This document shows positions 1 to 12,124 of a stretch of DNA of 64,000 nt, piece after piece (within the stretch, counting starts at the first letter, position 1; the number at the start of each line of letters is the position of its first letter). Source of the stretch: Psettodes erumei. Lineage: Eukaryota > Chordata > Actinopteri > Pleuronectiformes > Psettodidae. The position numbers and the translations under genes were made by a program. The stretch lies in contig JAFBJZ010000781.1 of assembly GCA_016785225.1 (NCBI GenBank), positions 3,782,001-3,846,000 on the forward strand. Reading direction: 5' to 3'. The notes beneath the pieces are model-generated. The model worked only from the letters and a program-made list of their open reading frames with translations, had not been told where the DNA came from and searched no databases.

Positions 1-2200
1 GGCTCTCCTGCCACAGGTTTGTTGAACTGCAGTGCCCTCTTCTAATTTTTCCACACAGTAAGACCTGTTTTACCAAATATAGCAAGCAGTTGCTACCCTA
101 GTAGTTTTCTAGTAGCTGAATATATTTTACTCATTCAGTATTTAAATTAGATGCCTCTGAAGACAAAATCATACATGCCTTGATGTGATAACTGATTTAT
201 TTCACACAGCACAGTTTTCAAAACAGTATTTTAGACTGAAACCCGTGATTTAGTAGGTATACTTGAGAGAATTTAGTGGATTAATCTCAGCAGCATTCAG
301 ATTCCTCTGCCTCACACGAGGCAGTTTCCAGCTGCTGTTTCATGCTCCGTTCTGTATGCCATGCAATTATGCTGGTTCCCACCGGAGGTTTGGATTGGGT
401 GGAGCTCTGCAACGAATAAGCTCAGGCATCAACTGCTCCTCACTGAGCTTGACTTACATAAAACCACAAATACAGTTGGAACAAAAATGCTCAGACGCCT
501 GCAAACACACTGCGCCAAAGCACAAAAGAAAATAAACCATAAAAATAGCCGGTGTACAGGAAGTGGCATTCCTTAACTGGGTAAGGAACAAACAGACACC
601 ACCCATAATTTTGTAACTGATTCACATTTGTATGTACTCATACAAAGAGGCTTCCAAAATCTGACTCATAGACAGATTTATGTTCTAAAGCACTAGAGTT
701 TTTGGAACCCTCTCACTGGTAGACACCGAACTGTCTCAAGGCAATAAAAACATCTAGCAGATTTCAGCCAAAGCCCCTGAAGACATTCTGGGCTTTTCCT
801 CTTTCATCCATCAAGATAATGTTTTTTTTAAATTTTATTTCATAGCTTACAGTAGGTGTGCAGAGAAGAAGGGAGTAAGGAAAAAAGAAAGAAGGATGAG
901 TATTGAAGAAAACACTAAATCAAAGAATTGCCTGTGTTGTTGTCATCTGCTTCAGAATGAGTATGAAACAGCTGCTTTGGCTCAGATGTGGGAAACCACA
1001 CACTGTATCCCTGCTGCCTGTCTGGTTTGGGGACATTGTGCTGAGACCTGGACAGACAGTGTGTTACAGGGGCTCACCGCCTGTGACAACACAACAGAGT
1101 CGTTGTGCAGGAAGGATGGTAATGCCTGGCACTGAGGCTACAGCCCTGCCAGTGGACACTTGGTCACTCTCTCCACAGTCGCCTGCCCTGAACTGACTTT
1201 ATTCTATAACCAACAGCGCCCTCTCCTGACCAAAATCAGTACTGAGAGGAACTAGGAAGATTTATATCCTTTCCTTGTTGTTGCTGTCAGTTCAAATCAT
1301 GTGGTTACCTGACATGGGAATGTTTATACTTTTAGATGAATTTAAATACATTTTAGATAGCCTACATGTTGTTGTTGTTTTTTACAGAACCACACCTACA
1401 TAGTTTTAATTGAAGAAATGTCAATGATGACTGTAATTAATTAGCAAAGGCCATGTCCTAACCTAGAAGTTTCTTGTCAAAAATTGACAACCGTACAGTT
1501 TACTGATAATGGTTCTAATGGGTCGAATATAAAACCTAAAACATATTTTTTAGGATTTGTTGATTGATATGTTAGTCAATCCACAGAGATCAATCAGAAA
1601 AGGTAACTTATAAATCGTTTAATTAGTATTTTAAGCAAACTTGGCAAGGATTTACTGGTTGCAGATTTTCATATTTTCTGCTTATTTATTTTTTTTGACC
1701 CCTGTTCTTTCTGAGCTCCATATAAGAAATATACAGCACATGGTGAGAACACAATCCAGTGCCCCTTACCCACAACTCACATGCTGACAATGACGAGACA
1801 ACATGAAACATAGATGTCAGCTTAACTAATGAGACAGGATATCCTTATGATATACTTACATTAAAACGTTACAGATAACATCAGATGACATCAAATAACA
1901 ATAGTTTGTGTTTTTTCTAATAAAAAACTGTATCGGGTGCGGAATTAGGTATTTGTGTTTACTCTATCATAGGTGGTGGTACTTTCTTGCATCAGGTGTG
2001 TGTACTGTACCTTCATGCTTTCAACTAAAATCTCAGCATTCGCTGCTGTTTAGAAACTGACAGATCTCCACACACACACACCATGACACCTACTAAGATG
2101 TCCTCAGAGAACATGAAGACTGCTGGCAGCATAATCTATCTCAGTACTGATGTGACACCCCCCCCATCTTCCCTCTCCCCATTGCAGTTGTTTTAAAGAT
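1..2200. other. Upstream intergenic region of lgi3, no gene recognised
   Basis: AT-rich sequence with several short open frames on both strands, none with recognisable domains, consistent codon use or splice partners. Two overlapping frames near 896-1196 in different phases are typical of chance frames. One CTCF-like motif lies at 1214-1229 on the minus strand. I see no interspersed repeat that I can name. It may hold distal lgi3 regulatory DNA or the tail of a gene lying to the left, but nothing in the sequence shows this. Confidence 0.5.
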
Positions 2201-2408
2201 TTCTGCGTGTGCAACAGTAAATAATTCATTGTCAGCTACACTGCCTACAGGTCCAAGTGCAGAGAAAGCAGCCTTGCTCGTCATCCCTGCAGTGTGCACT
2301 CTGGCAGCAGCTCCTGACAGAGACAGAGAGAGATTGCTCTGATCCAGGGAAGCTGCAGAGCACCCACACCCACCGAGGATACACGGGACTTTCTCTCTCA
2401 CCAGTCCC

Positions 2409-2443
<35 letters not shown>

Positions 2444-2590
2444 GCTGTCTCTCTCCACTCTACGCTCAGCATTATCAGCAGCTGCTGTGGTTGTAGGCAG
2501 GCTGACCATTGCCTCTCAACACACCACTTGCCTCTGAGGAAAAACTTCAAGAAGCTCGCTCACGCTGCCTCCCTTTCCTCCTGCCTAAGG
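2200..2590 (+). promoter_or_regulatory. lgi3: Presumed lgi3 promoter and 5' UTR region
   Basis: This stretch directly precedes the lgi3 start codon and must contain at least part of its 5' untranslated region, since exon 1 runs open through it without an obvious splice acceptor. It includes a (TC)n tract at 2412-2441, about 150 bases before the start codon. I see no clear TATA box or RE1 site. The exact transcription start cannot be placed from sequence alone. Confidence 0.45.
2412..2441. repeat. (TC)15 microsatellite in lgi3 5' region
   Basis: Thirty bases of uninterrupted TC, followed by further interrupted TC-rich sequence to about 2460. It lies within roughly 180 bases of the lgi3 start codon, so it is probably transcribed in the 5' UTR or sits in the core promoter. 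Confidence 0.95.
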
Positions 2591-5500
2591 ATGTTGGAGC
2601 TCGGACCGAGATGGCTGAGGCTGATTTGCTTGTCCATTCTTTGTCTGTGTGTCTGCCTGCCGAGGGAATCGAACGCCAGGAGAGCCCCGAAGATCCCCCG
2701 CTGTCCTGCAACCTGCTCCTGCACCAAAGACAGTGCCTTCTGTGTGGATACCAAGGCGATCCCCAAGAGCTTCCCTCCTGGAATCATCTCTCTGTGAGTC
2801 AAATTCACTCCCCAACAGCATCTTTCATAACCTGTACGGAGTCTCAGCAGTATGCAGGCTGGTACAGATGGCTACATCACTGATGTCACCATCCGTTATA
2901 TAATGATGCATAAAATCCATACTCGTCTCACATTAAAGTGAAGACAGGTATGTTTTCAGTTGATGTCTTCTTGATGCAATGTGCTTTTGTATTGGCAAAG
3001 AGGTGTATACCAGCCAGCATTATACAATAACAAAAAGATAACAATGTCTGTCTGCTGTATGCTGAACTTAGTTGAGGGCACACACCAGTAAAATTCTGTC
3101 AAGCTCCAGGGAGGAATACTAACAATAGGTTCCCTATCCTGCTGCAGGAGACCTGCTTCTCCTCTGAGACGTTCAATCTTGAAGAGAGTACAGAGATACA
3201 CTATACATGGACTATGTATAAAGAAATCTGAAAAAGCTTAACACTTCATTGGGGGAAAGGTTATGTCAAGATGGCCCCTTAGATCTTATTTTGACCCCCA
3301 CCACTCGTAGATTGAATATCGAGTTTAAACGGTCAAGGGGATTGCAGGCTGCTGGAGATGCCCTCATTTTACAATAGAGAGGAAGTAAAGAAGTGAAGAA
3401 GGAAGTTCTGTGTCCTAGTTTTTAAAAAGATTTAGCCCTCCTTGATATATAGACTGCAAGGACAGATGTGACCTGAGACAAGGAGGGCTTTAGAAAGAAT
3501 AAAAATTACACTGTTAAAGTTGGGAGCAAGACATTTTTCACAATGAGACCCATGACATCACACTTCTAAGCTTCGACACGGGCTATGTAATCTGCATTCT
3601 CACAACTGATGTTGTTTGTCTGAACAGGACCATGGTGAATGCAGCCTTTACTACGATCCCGGAGGGAGCTTTCTCGCACCTTCACCTACTGCAGTTCCTG
3701 TGAGTGCCCCCACCCACCCAACAGAGCATTACTGCAACTGTATAACATCAGAGACTTCCATTTCCCCCAACCACTTTAGTTGTCCCTCTTTGAAAATACA
3801 GTCAGCACTTTATATGACAGGTATGCTTTCACATGGCTAATGTTGTGGCTCGCTCAGACAGCTTTTGTTTTGCAGTGACAATGTAAGGACTTGAGCCACT
3901 GGAAATGAATGGTTATTGAAAACAGTGGTGACATAGCAGCAAAAAGGGTAAAGTGGCTCTGTATCAGTGTCATTGCCAATGACTGACTCCCTTCAGTAGT
4001 GATCTGCAAAACAAAGGGCTGATTATCTCCTCAGATGCAATCATGAGAGTGTGCTCATGTGTGTCTGTGTGTGTTTGTGTATATTTGAACTGTATTTATT
4101 GTATTTTTTGGACCTTTATCTATCTTTACCATCTTTACAGTTGTCTCCATATACTCATTGTGTTTGCAGTTTACTGTCCTCTTTATAACAATAAATTTGC
4201 CCAAAAACATTTTTTAATGCTTGAAATGGCAATCAATTGCCAGATGTGTCCCTTTAGCTTTAGTTGGACAGATACAACATCATCAGTATAATTTGATCTC
4301 TATTTCTTTCTATCTACAGGCTGTTGAACTCCAACACATTCACCACAGTTGCTGATGATGCTTTTGCTGGTCTGTCTCACCTGCAGTACCTGTGAGTATC
4401 TCACATAATGCTACTAAATGCAAGAAGACAACACTACTTTAAAAGAATTTTTGACACTGAATTCAGTCTTCAAGACAGTAACGAGCTGTGTTGTGGCGTG
4501 CCTCATTTTTAAAAAGTATTAAAGTAAAATGTACTACAGTGTACAATATCTACTGACAAAAACATTTTACACTTTTATTGAAGGAACAGTTACAAGTACA
4601 TTTATATACATTAAGAAAATGTGAAATAACATTCTTCCTCTTACAAATGGAGAGTTACCTTCATTTGCTGAGGTCAATACACAGGAGTTTTGCCACTAGC
4701 TTAGTCTGGTATGACCAGCAGCTAATTCTGGAAAGCTTGTGATATTATGTGACATCACTAAGTCATTCTGCTGACTGCGACACTTCTCTTCTTATAATAT
4801 ATTATGTTTTAGTAATTTCCACTTTTACATTATGATTTATATTCTTTTGTTTTGTTGACATACTTTATTTACTTTTGTGAGGGATCAGTTACAGTAAGTC
4901 TGGGTAGGTTTATTGCTCCATTAAGTGAATATAATTAAGGCTGCACTATAAGAGTTCGGGATTGGACTCTGCAGTATGGCAAAGAATGCCAAGTGTAAAA
5001 CTGAAAACAAACCCCTCCCTCAACAGGGAGCACCCCGCATCTCGTAGAGTAATAAAGCTGCATAGGGCGCTCTGTGAATTGATGGGCTTTACAAAGTAGT
5101 TGGTTGATAGCTCGGAGTGTGCAGCTCTCCGTGATGGCAGTGCCTCAGGCTCTTCACTGTGTGTGTCTCTGGCTGCAGCCCAGCCATCGGGCTTCTCTGC
5201 ACCACTGCCACTACCGTGAGTACCTGCTGTGAATGCTAATAAAGTCATATTTTCATATCCAGCCCCCTCCAGAGAGTCTGCACATGCTGCATTTCCTCGA
5301 CTATCAATAGAAAGGGTAGACACAGGGTAGAATCGAATGTTGCTGAAAAGTAGAAGCTGCACTCACAGTCTCAGTTTTGAAGCATTAATCAAAGTCAAGA
5401 AATTAGCTTGTACAATTAAGAGTAATTTAATTTCCTACTTTTTTCTGTATATAGATTATATAAGTGAATGAAAAGGAAAAAACAGTGAAATATTTACCTG

Positions 5501-7935
5501 TATTCAGATCCCATCTTCATTTGTTGCCAACCCAGACCTACTCCTTAAGAAAGACAGGCAGTTAAATCCACCAGAGGCCTGCTATTACTGAAATAATGAC
5601 TGCTTACAGTCACGCTCCTATTATACCCTCCACATACAACACAACCCCCTCTCCTAACAAGAACAACATTGTACAATGATGCTTGAATTTCAGAGTTTGC
5701 CATCTTTGTGAGACATTCAAGTGCTTTCTTTTCTTCTCAGGTTCATTGAGAATAATGACATCCAGGCTCTCTCAAAGTATACGTTTAGAGGACTCAAATC
5801 CCTGACGCATCTGTAAGTATTTTCTCGAGCTAAGGAGAGACACAGTTTTTTTTAGCAATTACAGACTATACATGCTGGTGAAAAAAAAAAAGATAACTTC
5901 TTTTTCAGATCTCTTTCAAACAACAACCTGCAGCAGCTGCCTAGAGATCTCTTCAAACATCTAGACATCCTCACAGATTTGTAAGTGTGCCCACGCTGGA
6001 ATCAAAACAGTAGCTTGACATCCCACAAGCTTTGACCTCACAATCTGTCACCACAAAACACTGGTTTGCTGGGGTTTGCTGAGGGTTTAGTGAACTACCA
6101 CACTCTTCTGCAAAGCTGTCTGGCTGGAGTATGTGGTTTGATTCTAAATCAAGATATGCAGATGCTCTTATTCTGTCTGTTTTTCCCTCCTGTTAGGCTT
6201 GGAAGGTTTGAACATTTGAGATTGAAACTGGTTTTTTTGTCTTTTACTCAGAGACCTGCGGGGGAACTCTTTCCGCTGTGACTGTAAAATCAAATGGCTG
6301 GTAGACTGGATGGAGAAGACCAACACTTCTGTTCCTCCCATCTACTGTGCCAGCCCCTTCGAATTCCAGGGACGCAGAATCCATGATCTTGTACCGCGAG
6401 ACTTCAGCTGCATCAGTGCAGGTTTTACATTGTCTCTTCTGGGCATTTTGCAGAAGGTGATGTCATGGCATTACTTCTTGAAGTTTCTAAGTTATATCAC
6501 TGTGGTTTTTCATCCCATAGATTTTGCTGTTTATGAAACCTTCCCTTTCCACTCTGTGTCAGTGGAGTCCTATGAGTTTGGGGGAGATCAGTTTGTGGCC
6601 TTTGCGCAGCCTGATTCAGGGTTCTGCACCCTGTATATATGGGATCATGTGGAGATGGTCTTCAGGAGGTTTCACAACATTACCTGTAAGTTGCATCCAG
6701 TAAAAGCATAAGAAAATATATAAAAATATGAATCCTGATGTGTTTTTTGTGCTTTGTATGTCTCTCTTGCAGCTCGCTCTGCTGTATACTGCAAACCAGT
6801 GGTGATAAACAACACACTTTATATGGTTGTAGCTCAACTTTTTGGTGGATCTCATATATACAAGTGAGACTTAATCTTGCAAACTGATAGCTAGTGTCTT
6901 GTTGTCAACATGGCTGTAAAGAAATTGTTTGACGTTTTTGGAAATACAGTTATTTGCTTTCCTGCTGAGGGTTAGACAAAAGACAGCTTGAGCTAGCAGA
7001 GCTCCAGTTTTCCTTTTGATGGGGTATTGTCTGTTCTTCACTTTTTTTGCTAAGCTAGGTTATCCAGCTGTGTGTTCTAGTTTCATATTTACTGTACAAA
7101 TGTGAGATTAGTTCAATCTTCTCTTCTAACACCACGAGTTTCCAAAATGTTGTTTAAATTCCCTTAATTGTGTATTGTAATGTGACAACTTTTATGTTTT
7201 CACAGGTGGGAAGAGGGCCCGCAGCGCTTTGTGAAGATCCAAGACATAGACACCACTCGAGTGAGGAAGCCCAACTTTGTGGAAACTTTCCAGCTGGACG
7301 GAGAGTGGTACTTTGTAGTAGCAGACAGCTCCAAGGCAGGCTCCACCAGCATTTATCGCTGGAACAGCAACGGTTTCTACTCCCACCAGTCTCTTCATCC
7401 CTGGCATCGGGACACCCATGTGGAGTTCCTTGATGTGGGGGGAAAGCCCCACCTCATCCTCTCCAGCGCCTCTCAACCACCGGTAGTTTACCAGTGGAAC
7501 CGAAGCCAGAAGCAGTTTGCTTTCTACTCCCAAATCACAGAGCTGGCCGACGTGCAGATGGTTAAACACTTTTGGGTGAGGAAAGTTCTTTACCTGTGCC
7601 TCACACGCTTCATTGGTGACTCTAAGATCCTCCGCTGGGAAGGGCAGCGTTTCATAGAGATCCAGACTCTCCCGTCCAGAGGCTCAATGGCAGTGTATCC
7701 TTTCACAGTGGGCCTTCGCCAGTACCTCATTCTTGGAAGTGATTTCTCCTTCTCCAGAGTATACCTGTGGGATGACCTCACTCAGCGTTTTCAGCCTTTC
7801 CAGGAGCTCAACATGAGAGCCCCGCGGGCGTTCAGCTTGGTGTCCGTCGACAACAAGGACATTCTGCTGGCTGCCAGCTTCAAAGGCAACACCCTGGCCT
7901 ACCAGCACCTGGTGGTGGATCTCAGTGCCAAGTAG
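2591..7935 (+). CDS. lgi3: Leucine-rich glioma-inactivated protein 3 (LGI3)
   Basis: LGI proteins are secreted neuronal glycoproteins that bind the ADAM22/ADAM23 receptors and tune synaptic and axonal potassium-channel complexes. Coding exons by splice consensus and phase: 2591-2793, 3628-3699, 4320-4391, 5741-5812, 5909-5980, 6252-6421, 6521-6685, 6773-6863, 7206-7935. They join to 1647 bases, 548 codons plus TAG, equal to the human LGI3 length as I know it. Residues 8-30 form a signal peptide. The cysteine cluster C38, C42, C44, C51 is the N-terminal LRR cap. Four exons of exactly 72 bases each encode one 24-residue LRR, the family's hallmark. Exon 6 is the C-terminal cap, and residues 221-548 are the seven EPTP/EAR propeller repeats. 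Phrases such as FIENNDI, DLRGNSF, VVADSSKAG and LTRFIGDSKILRWEG identify the family. FCVDTKA and the NDI motif fit LGI3 better than LGI1 or LGI2. The start has an A at -3. The protein ends in LSAK, one residue past the usual LSA. No breaks were seen. Confidence 0.96.
6910..7160. mobile_element. Long-inverted-repeat MITE-like element in lgi3 intron 8
   Basis: The left part (about 6912-6975) reads like the start of a common percomorph repeat, with TTTGACGTTTTTGGAAATAC and then a GTTAGAC motif. The right part (about 7030-7158) reads as the inverse complement of the same start, including GCTAAGCTAGG, CATATTTACTGTAC and TTCTCTTCTAAC. This gives a fold-back element of about 250 bases that fills most of the 342-base intron. 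Other copies in this window are at 29035-29200, 56575-56775 and 57820-58155. Its ends are approximate and it has no coding capacity. Confidence 0.65.
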
Positions 7936-7991
7936 ACTTGTTACAGTAAGAGAGAAAGGAGGTGTCTCTGAGCATATAGCAACACGTGCCA

Positions 7992-7997
7992 AATAAA
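7992..7997 (+). terminator. lgi3: Proximal poly(A) signal of lgi3
   Basis: AATAAA lies 57 bases after the lgi3 stop codon. Use of this site would give a very short 3' UTR, so it is probably the minor site of the two. Confidence 0.45.
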
Positions 7998-8551
7998 TGC
8001 TGATGTTTCACCTGATGTTCAAAACAAAGCAACTAATTCAATTATTGATCTGTTTTTATGCACTATCCCTTAACATCTGAATGAAATGACGTGATCATAT
8101 ACAGCATCTTTAACATCACATCACTGCTTCTGTTCTGCCAACCACATATCAAAGAATTATTTTTAAGTATTATATTGTATATTGTTTTTACTAATGTGAA
8201 AATTATGTGCATGTGCATCTTCTGAATTATTCACTGGATAAGCCTGGAAATTATAACTGACTGTAAAACTATGAAGGTTTTGTAAGTTACACAGTATAGC
8301 CGTGCTGCATTGTGCATGAAGCTGTATAAATGATATAACTATATGTAAAACAAGCAATACTTTAAATCCTTGGTTATGTTTATCTTAATTTATGAGATAT
8401 CCTTGAATTTGTTCTGGATTTAATATTTGTTGTGCAATAATAATTTGGGATCAGAGCCAGTCTGAGGCATGGGCAACTTAAACAAGGATCCACAAAATGT
8501 GAACCTACTTAAGTATTGTTCTGTTTATTTTCTTTATGATTTAAGATTTTA

Positions 8552-8557
8552 AATAAA
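8552..8557 (+). terminator. lgi3: Distal poly(A) signal of lgi3
   Basis: AATAAA about 620 bases after the stop codon, followed by a T-rich stretch with TTGATTTTGCCC. The AT-rich sequence between the stop codon and this signal has the look of a vertebrate 3' UTR. It is the more likely main cleavage site. Confidence 0.55.
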
Positions 8558-8579
8558 TATTCCTTGATTTTGCCCTTTC

Positions 8580-9060
8580 AGTTCATGACGGTGACATTGC
8601 TTTATGTTTTTTAAGGATAGTGCATGAGAGAACATTTGGGGGCACTCAAATGTTTGCATAACAAAATCAAATAATGTATATTAAAAGTATAAAAAGTTCT
8701 CATTCCATCCTTTTTAATGTACATTCACAAACTGTATTTGATTGTTGCTATGTACATTTGCACATAGAGGGGTGGGTGATAAGGGTATATAATTTATATA
8801 ATTAAATCATCTTTCTGGCCCTGTATCCTGTGTCTTATGTGGTGACAATTGCTTGTTTTGTTTTGTTTAAAAAGAAAAAAAGCTCAACATCTGCAGCCAC
8901 TACAAGCTTCTCTTGTGTTGCAGTGGTCTGTGTATGCTGCAAATGTGCTGCGTATGGCGCCATTCGAATTGTAGATTATACATCAGATAACGAACACAGC
9001 GAAGAACGACAGAGAATGGGCAAAAAAAAAACAACAAATATCAAAACTTGAGAAAAGATA
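8580..9060. other. lgi3-chmp7 intergenic spacer
   Basis: About 480 bases between the distal lgi3 poly(A) signal and the CpG-rich chmp7 promoter block. It is AT-rich with no recognisable gene or repeat. The short spacing of two head-to-tail genes is normal for a compact fish genome. Confidence 0.6.
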
Positions 9061-9528
9061 AAAGGTCGTAGATGCGGATGTTGGGCGCAATCTTAGTACT
9101 CTTGAACAGAGTTCTGGGTGCGCTTGCTTTCTGTTTCAATGTGTCTGCGTGGGTGGGGATTGCCGTGTTACGCTCTGGGACAGACGACACCGCTTTCCCG
9201 CAGGGTTCTGAATAATAAAACGCGTACGTCCCGTATGTTGTTGATATGTAGCTCGTGTTAGCGCTATGATGGTGAAGTGACGGTTTGCTACGACAGCTGG
9301 CGGTGACATGTGAGCTAATGCTCCCAGCTCAGCTTTAACAGACGGTATCTGAGCGTATATGTCATTTAACTTTAGTTTGTAATATTTGTTTCGGCTAAGA
9401 ATGAGGGCAGCTAGTAGATGTTGCTAGCTAATATAACGTTAACGTGGTTCTGTACTAGCTAACCTGGCTGCTGGGTAGAACTAAGTCGCCACACGGTTTT
9501 GGCTGAAGTTTAGCTTCGAGTATTACAG
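9060..9528 (+). promoter_or_regulatory. chmp7: CpG-rich chmp7 promoter and 5' UTR
   Basis: CpG frequency rises sharply from about 9060 compared with the spacer, with clusters such as AAACGCGTACGTCCCG near 9220, and stays raised into exon 1. There is no clear TATA box, which fits a housekeeping CpG-type promoter. The transcription start is not resolved. The initiation codon at 9529 has C at -3, a weak context. Confidence 0.5.
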
Positions 9529-11964
9529 ATGTCTAACCCGACAATGACCCTGCCACCTGACTGGGACGACGACGAACGCATGAACTTTATGTTCTCCGAC
9601 TTCAAGGAGAACCGAGATGTCAACACGACGGACTGGGACAGTAAGATGGACTTCTGGACAGCTCTGATCTTGAAGAGCTGCAGGGACCGCGGGACCGTGT
9701 GTGTCAACCTGCAGGAGCTGAACAAGGCGTTTAGGAGGAAAGAGAAATCTCCGCTGGGATTGCCGACCGTCCTCCAGTCGATGGCCAGGTAACTGCCGTG
9801 TGTCAGCTCCGTCACCGGTGACTGTTCCGCTCTGACGTCAGTCTTGTTTAATTGTCTGTATTTTAACTCGTGTAAGATGTGGGAAGGTCCAGAGGGAGTC
9901 GGAGTTTGCAGCCAACGTGGATTGCGGCTGGCTGTCCTGGGGTGTCGGCCTGCTTCTCGTCAAGCCTCTGAAATGGACCTTCTCCACTCTGCTGGGAAGC
10001 AGCCGGGTCCCTCTGGAGGAGTCCTTTGTCGTCATTGAACTAGTGAAGGTTTGTCAAACCCACAGTGTCATAGGTGTGTGATTCCGATGCACCACAGCCA
10101 CCATGTTTTCTGTGTTTGTTGTTATGCTTTCAATTATTGCAGTACAGTAACATATTTACATTTATCTGACTTTTCCTTCAGATTTCTATTGCAGCTTACT
10201 CAAACTTTGGATGCATCTAAACAAAAACTGAAACATTATATATGCAAACTGCAACCATGTTGAATGGTCCCTGTCCTGGGTATTATGTTTATGATTGAAG
10301 TTATTGTGGTAGCTGCTACTTTCTGATATTTATTTTTTTCCCCAGGTGAAAGCAACAGAATTACTCCGGGTCTACAGGAGCAGTGAATTTGCAAGCTGCG
10401 CCATCCTGTCATTTCAAGACCTCTCAGCTCTCTCCTCTGACGTCTGTGCTGATGAGAGCACCCTGTGCATGGCTCTCCTGCAGCTGCAGAGGGACAAACA
10501 AGTGATGGTCTCGCTGCACGAAGGCGAGAAGGTGAAGTGTTACTTCTATACTAGTCTGCACGCTGTTCATGCATAGTCCGCAGAGGCGCCTCATGCTGGA
10601 CGCCTTTCCTGTCTTTCTGTCTTCTCTTTACAGATTGTCAAGTTTTGTCAGCCCGTGCAGGACCGCGTCTCTCCAGTCAGTGATGTGGATATAGGCATCT
10701 ACCAGCTGCAGCGCAGCGAGAAGCTGCTGGGGGAGCGGGTGGAGAAACTGGGCCTGGAGGCCGACAGGTAGATCGACTCATATGAACTTCATGTAGAATG
10801 TTTAGTTTGGAGAACAGAATTAAGTCAGGCCAGCTGCATTGCACCGCATCCCAACAGCTCAGACAGTCCGACTCAAGCTTTGCATTATCTTTGTGCAGGT
10901 GCAGAGAGGAGGCAAGGCTTTTGCTGCGGGATGGGAAGAAATCACAGGTTACTACTCACGTTTAACTCCAAAGCCATTTTATACCGATCATCCCACAGCA
11001 ATCAGTTCAGTCGGTTACGTTCACCATCTATTCACCAGGCACTGAGATGTTTGAGAGGTCGCAAGAGGGTCGAAAAGAGAGCGGACAGCTTGTTTGCCAA
11101 ACTGGAGTCCATCAGAGGAATCCTGGACAGAATAGCCCAGTCGCAGACTGATAAGATGGTAATGAACCTCCCTCGATCGGCACCGTTTCTGTGAAGGTTG
11201 TGTGTAAACAGGCTGGTTGTCTGTAGTTTTAAGTGTGTGCTGAACACGGCTGTAGGTTATGCAAGCGTATCAGGCTGGAGTGTCTGCCCTCAGACTCTCT
11301 CTGAAGGATGTGACCGTGGAACGGGCTGAGAACCTTGTGGATCAAATCCAGGAGGTAGATGTTTTTACTTTGTGACAACGAGCGTATTTTATTATTTTTG
11401 TTAAATGTTGTACTTGAGTATCTTACTGTATTTTTAAAAAAATATTTCACCAGTTGTGTGACACCCAAGATGAGGTGAATCAAACTCTATCCAGTGGTGT
11501 GACCGGCGCAGGTACGCCGTTCCTTTACCGATGGATATTTTATACAGCGTATCGTATACATGAGCATTCAAGAGTTTGTCTTGTGTTTTTTTTGTAGATG
11601 AAGACGTCGATGGGTTGGAGGAAGAACTCCAATCTTTGTTGGATGAATCAAAGCCAGATTCCACTTCAGGTTTACCTGAAGTTCCAACAACCGGTCTGCG
11701 ACCCGGCAGGGAGGCGGGCCTGCTGGGTACCGACCTGCTCAGCTCCCTCCCAGCTGTGCCTCACCGCCCGTTGAATATTACCACTGAGCAGCTGGAAGAT
11801 GAATTGAATCAGTTAACGCTAACGGATTCAGGTTTGCGCTTCCACATTTCTCTCATTTCTTCTCTCCACCTGGCTTGTGAAGTAACATGCGGTCACCTCT
11901 CTGTCCAGGCGTTCAGCAGAAGAAAATGACATCGCCTGCAAAGAGAGTCGAGCCTGCGCAGTGA
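9529..11964 (+). CDS. chmp7: Charged multivesicular body protein 7 (CHMP7)
   Basis: CHMP7 recruits ESCRT-III to the reforming nuclear envelope together with LEM2 and also acts in endosomal sorting. Coding exons by splice consensus and phase: 9529-9788, 9877-10048, 10346-10531, 10634-10767, 10899-10947, 11039-11158, 11256-11354, 11454-11511, 11598-11831, 11909-11964. They join to 1368 bases, 455 codons plus TGA; the human protein is about 453. Residues 1-230 are the ESCRT-II-like tandem winged-helix part. This includes TDWDSKMDFW and the hydrophobic stretch GWLSWGVGLLLVKPLKW (104-120), the region reported to bind membrane. From about residue 230 to the end is the ESCRT-III-like helical part, with ILDRIAQSQTDKM, AYQAGVSALRLSLKDVTVE and LVDQIQELCDTQDEV, then acidic C-terminal MIM-type helices (GLEEELQSLLDE and QLEDELNQLTL). 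Exon 9 has an internal in-phase GT at 11670, whose use would remove 54 codons. The gene appears intact. Confidence 0.96.
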
Positions 11965-12118
11965 CGGCAAAACATGGCAAGTTTCTGCATTAACATATCA
12001 ACAATATCTGTATCTCTTAAAAAAAAGTCTGTGAGCCAGAGCTCATAAGTTTACGAAAAAATAAAAAAACTTCAGTAGCAAGTTAGTAACTACTTAATCT
12101 GAATTGGAGCCATTGCAA

Positions 12119-12124
12119 AATAAA
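12119..12124 (+). terminator. chmp7: Proximal poly(A) signal of chmp7
   Basis: AATAAA about 155 bases after the chmp7 stop codon, in AT-rich sequence. It is a plausible cleavage signal for a short 3' UTR. Confidence 0.45.

Noticed and set aside
2141..2509. 122-codon minus-strand frame upstream of lgi3
   Set aside because: Much of it is an arginine-glutamate run translated from the TC microsatellite.
2591..7935. Assignment of the LGI gene to lgi1 or lgi2
   Set aside because: The LRR cap (FCVDTKA), the ENNDI motif, the YCASPFEFQ region and the total of 548 residues match LGI3 better than LGI1 or LGI2 as I know them.
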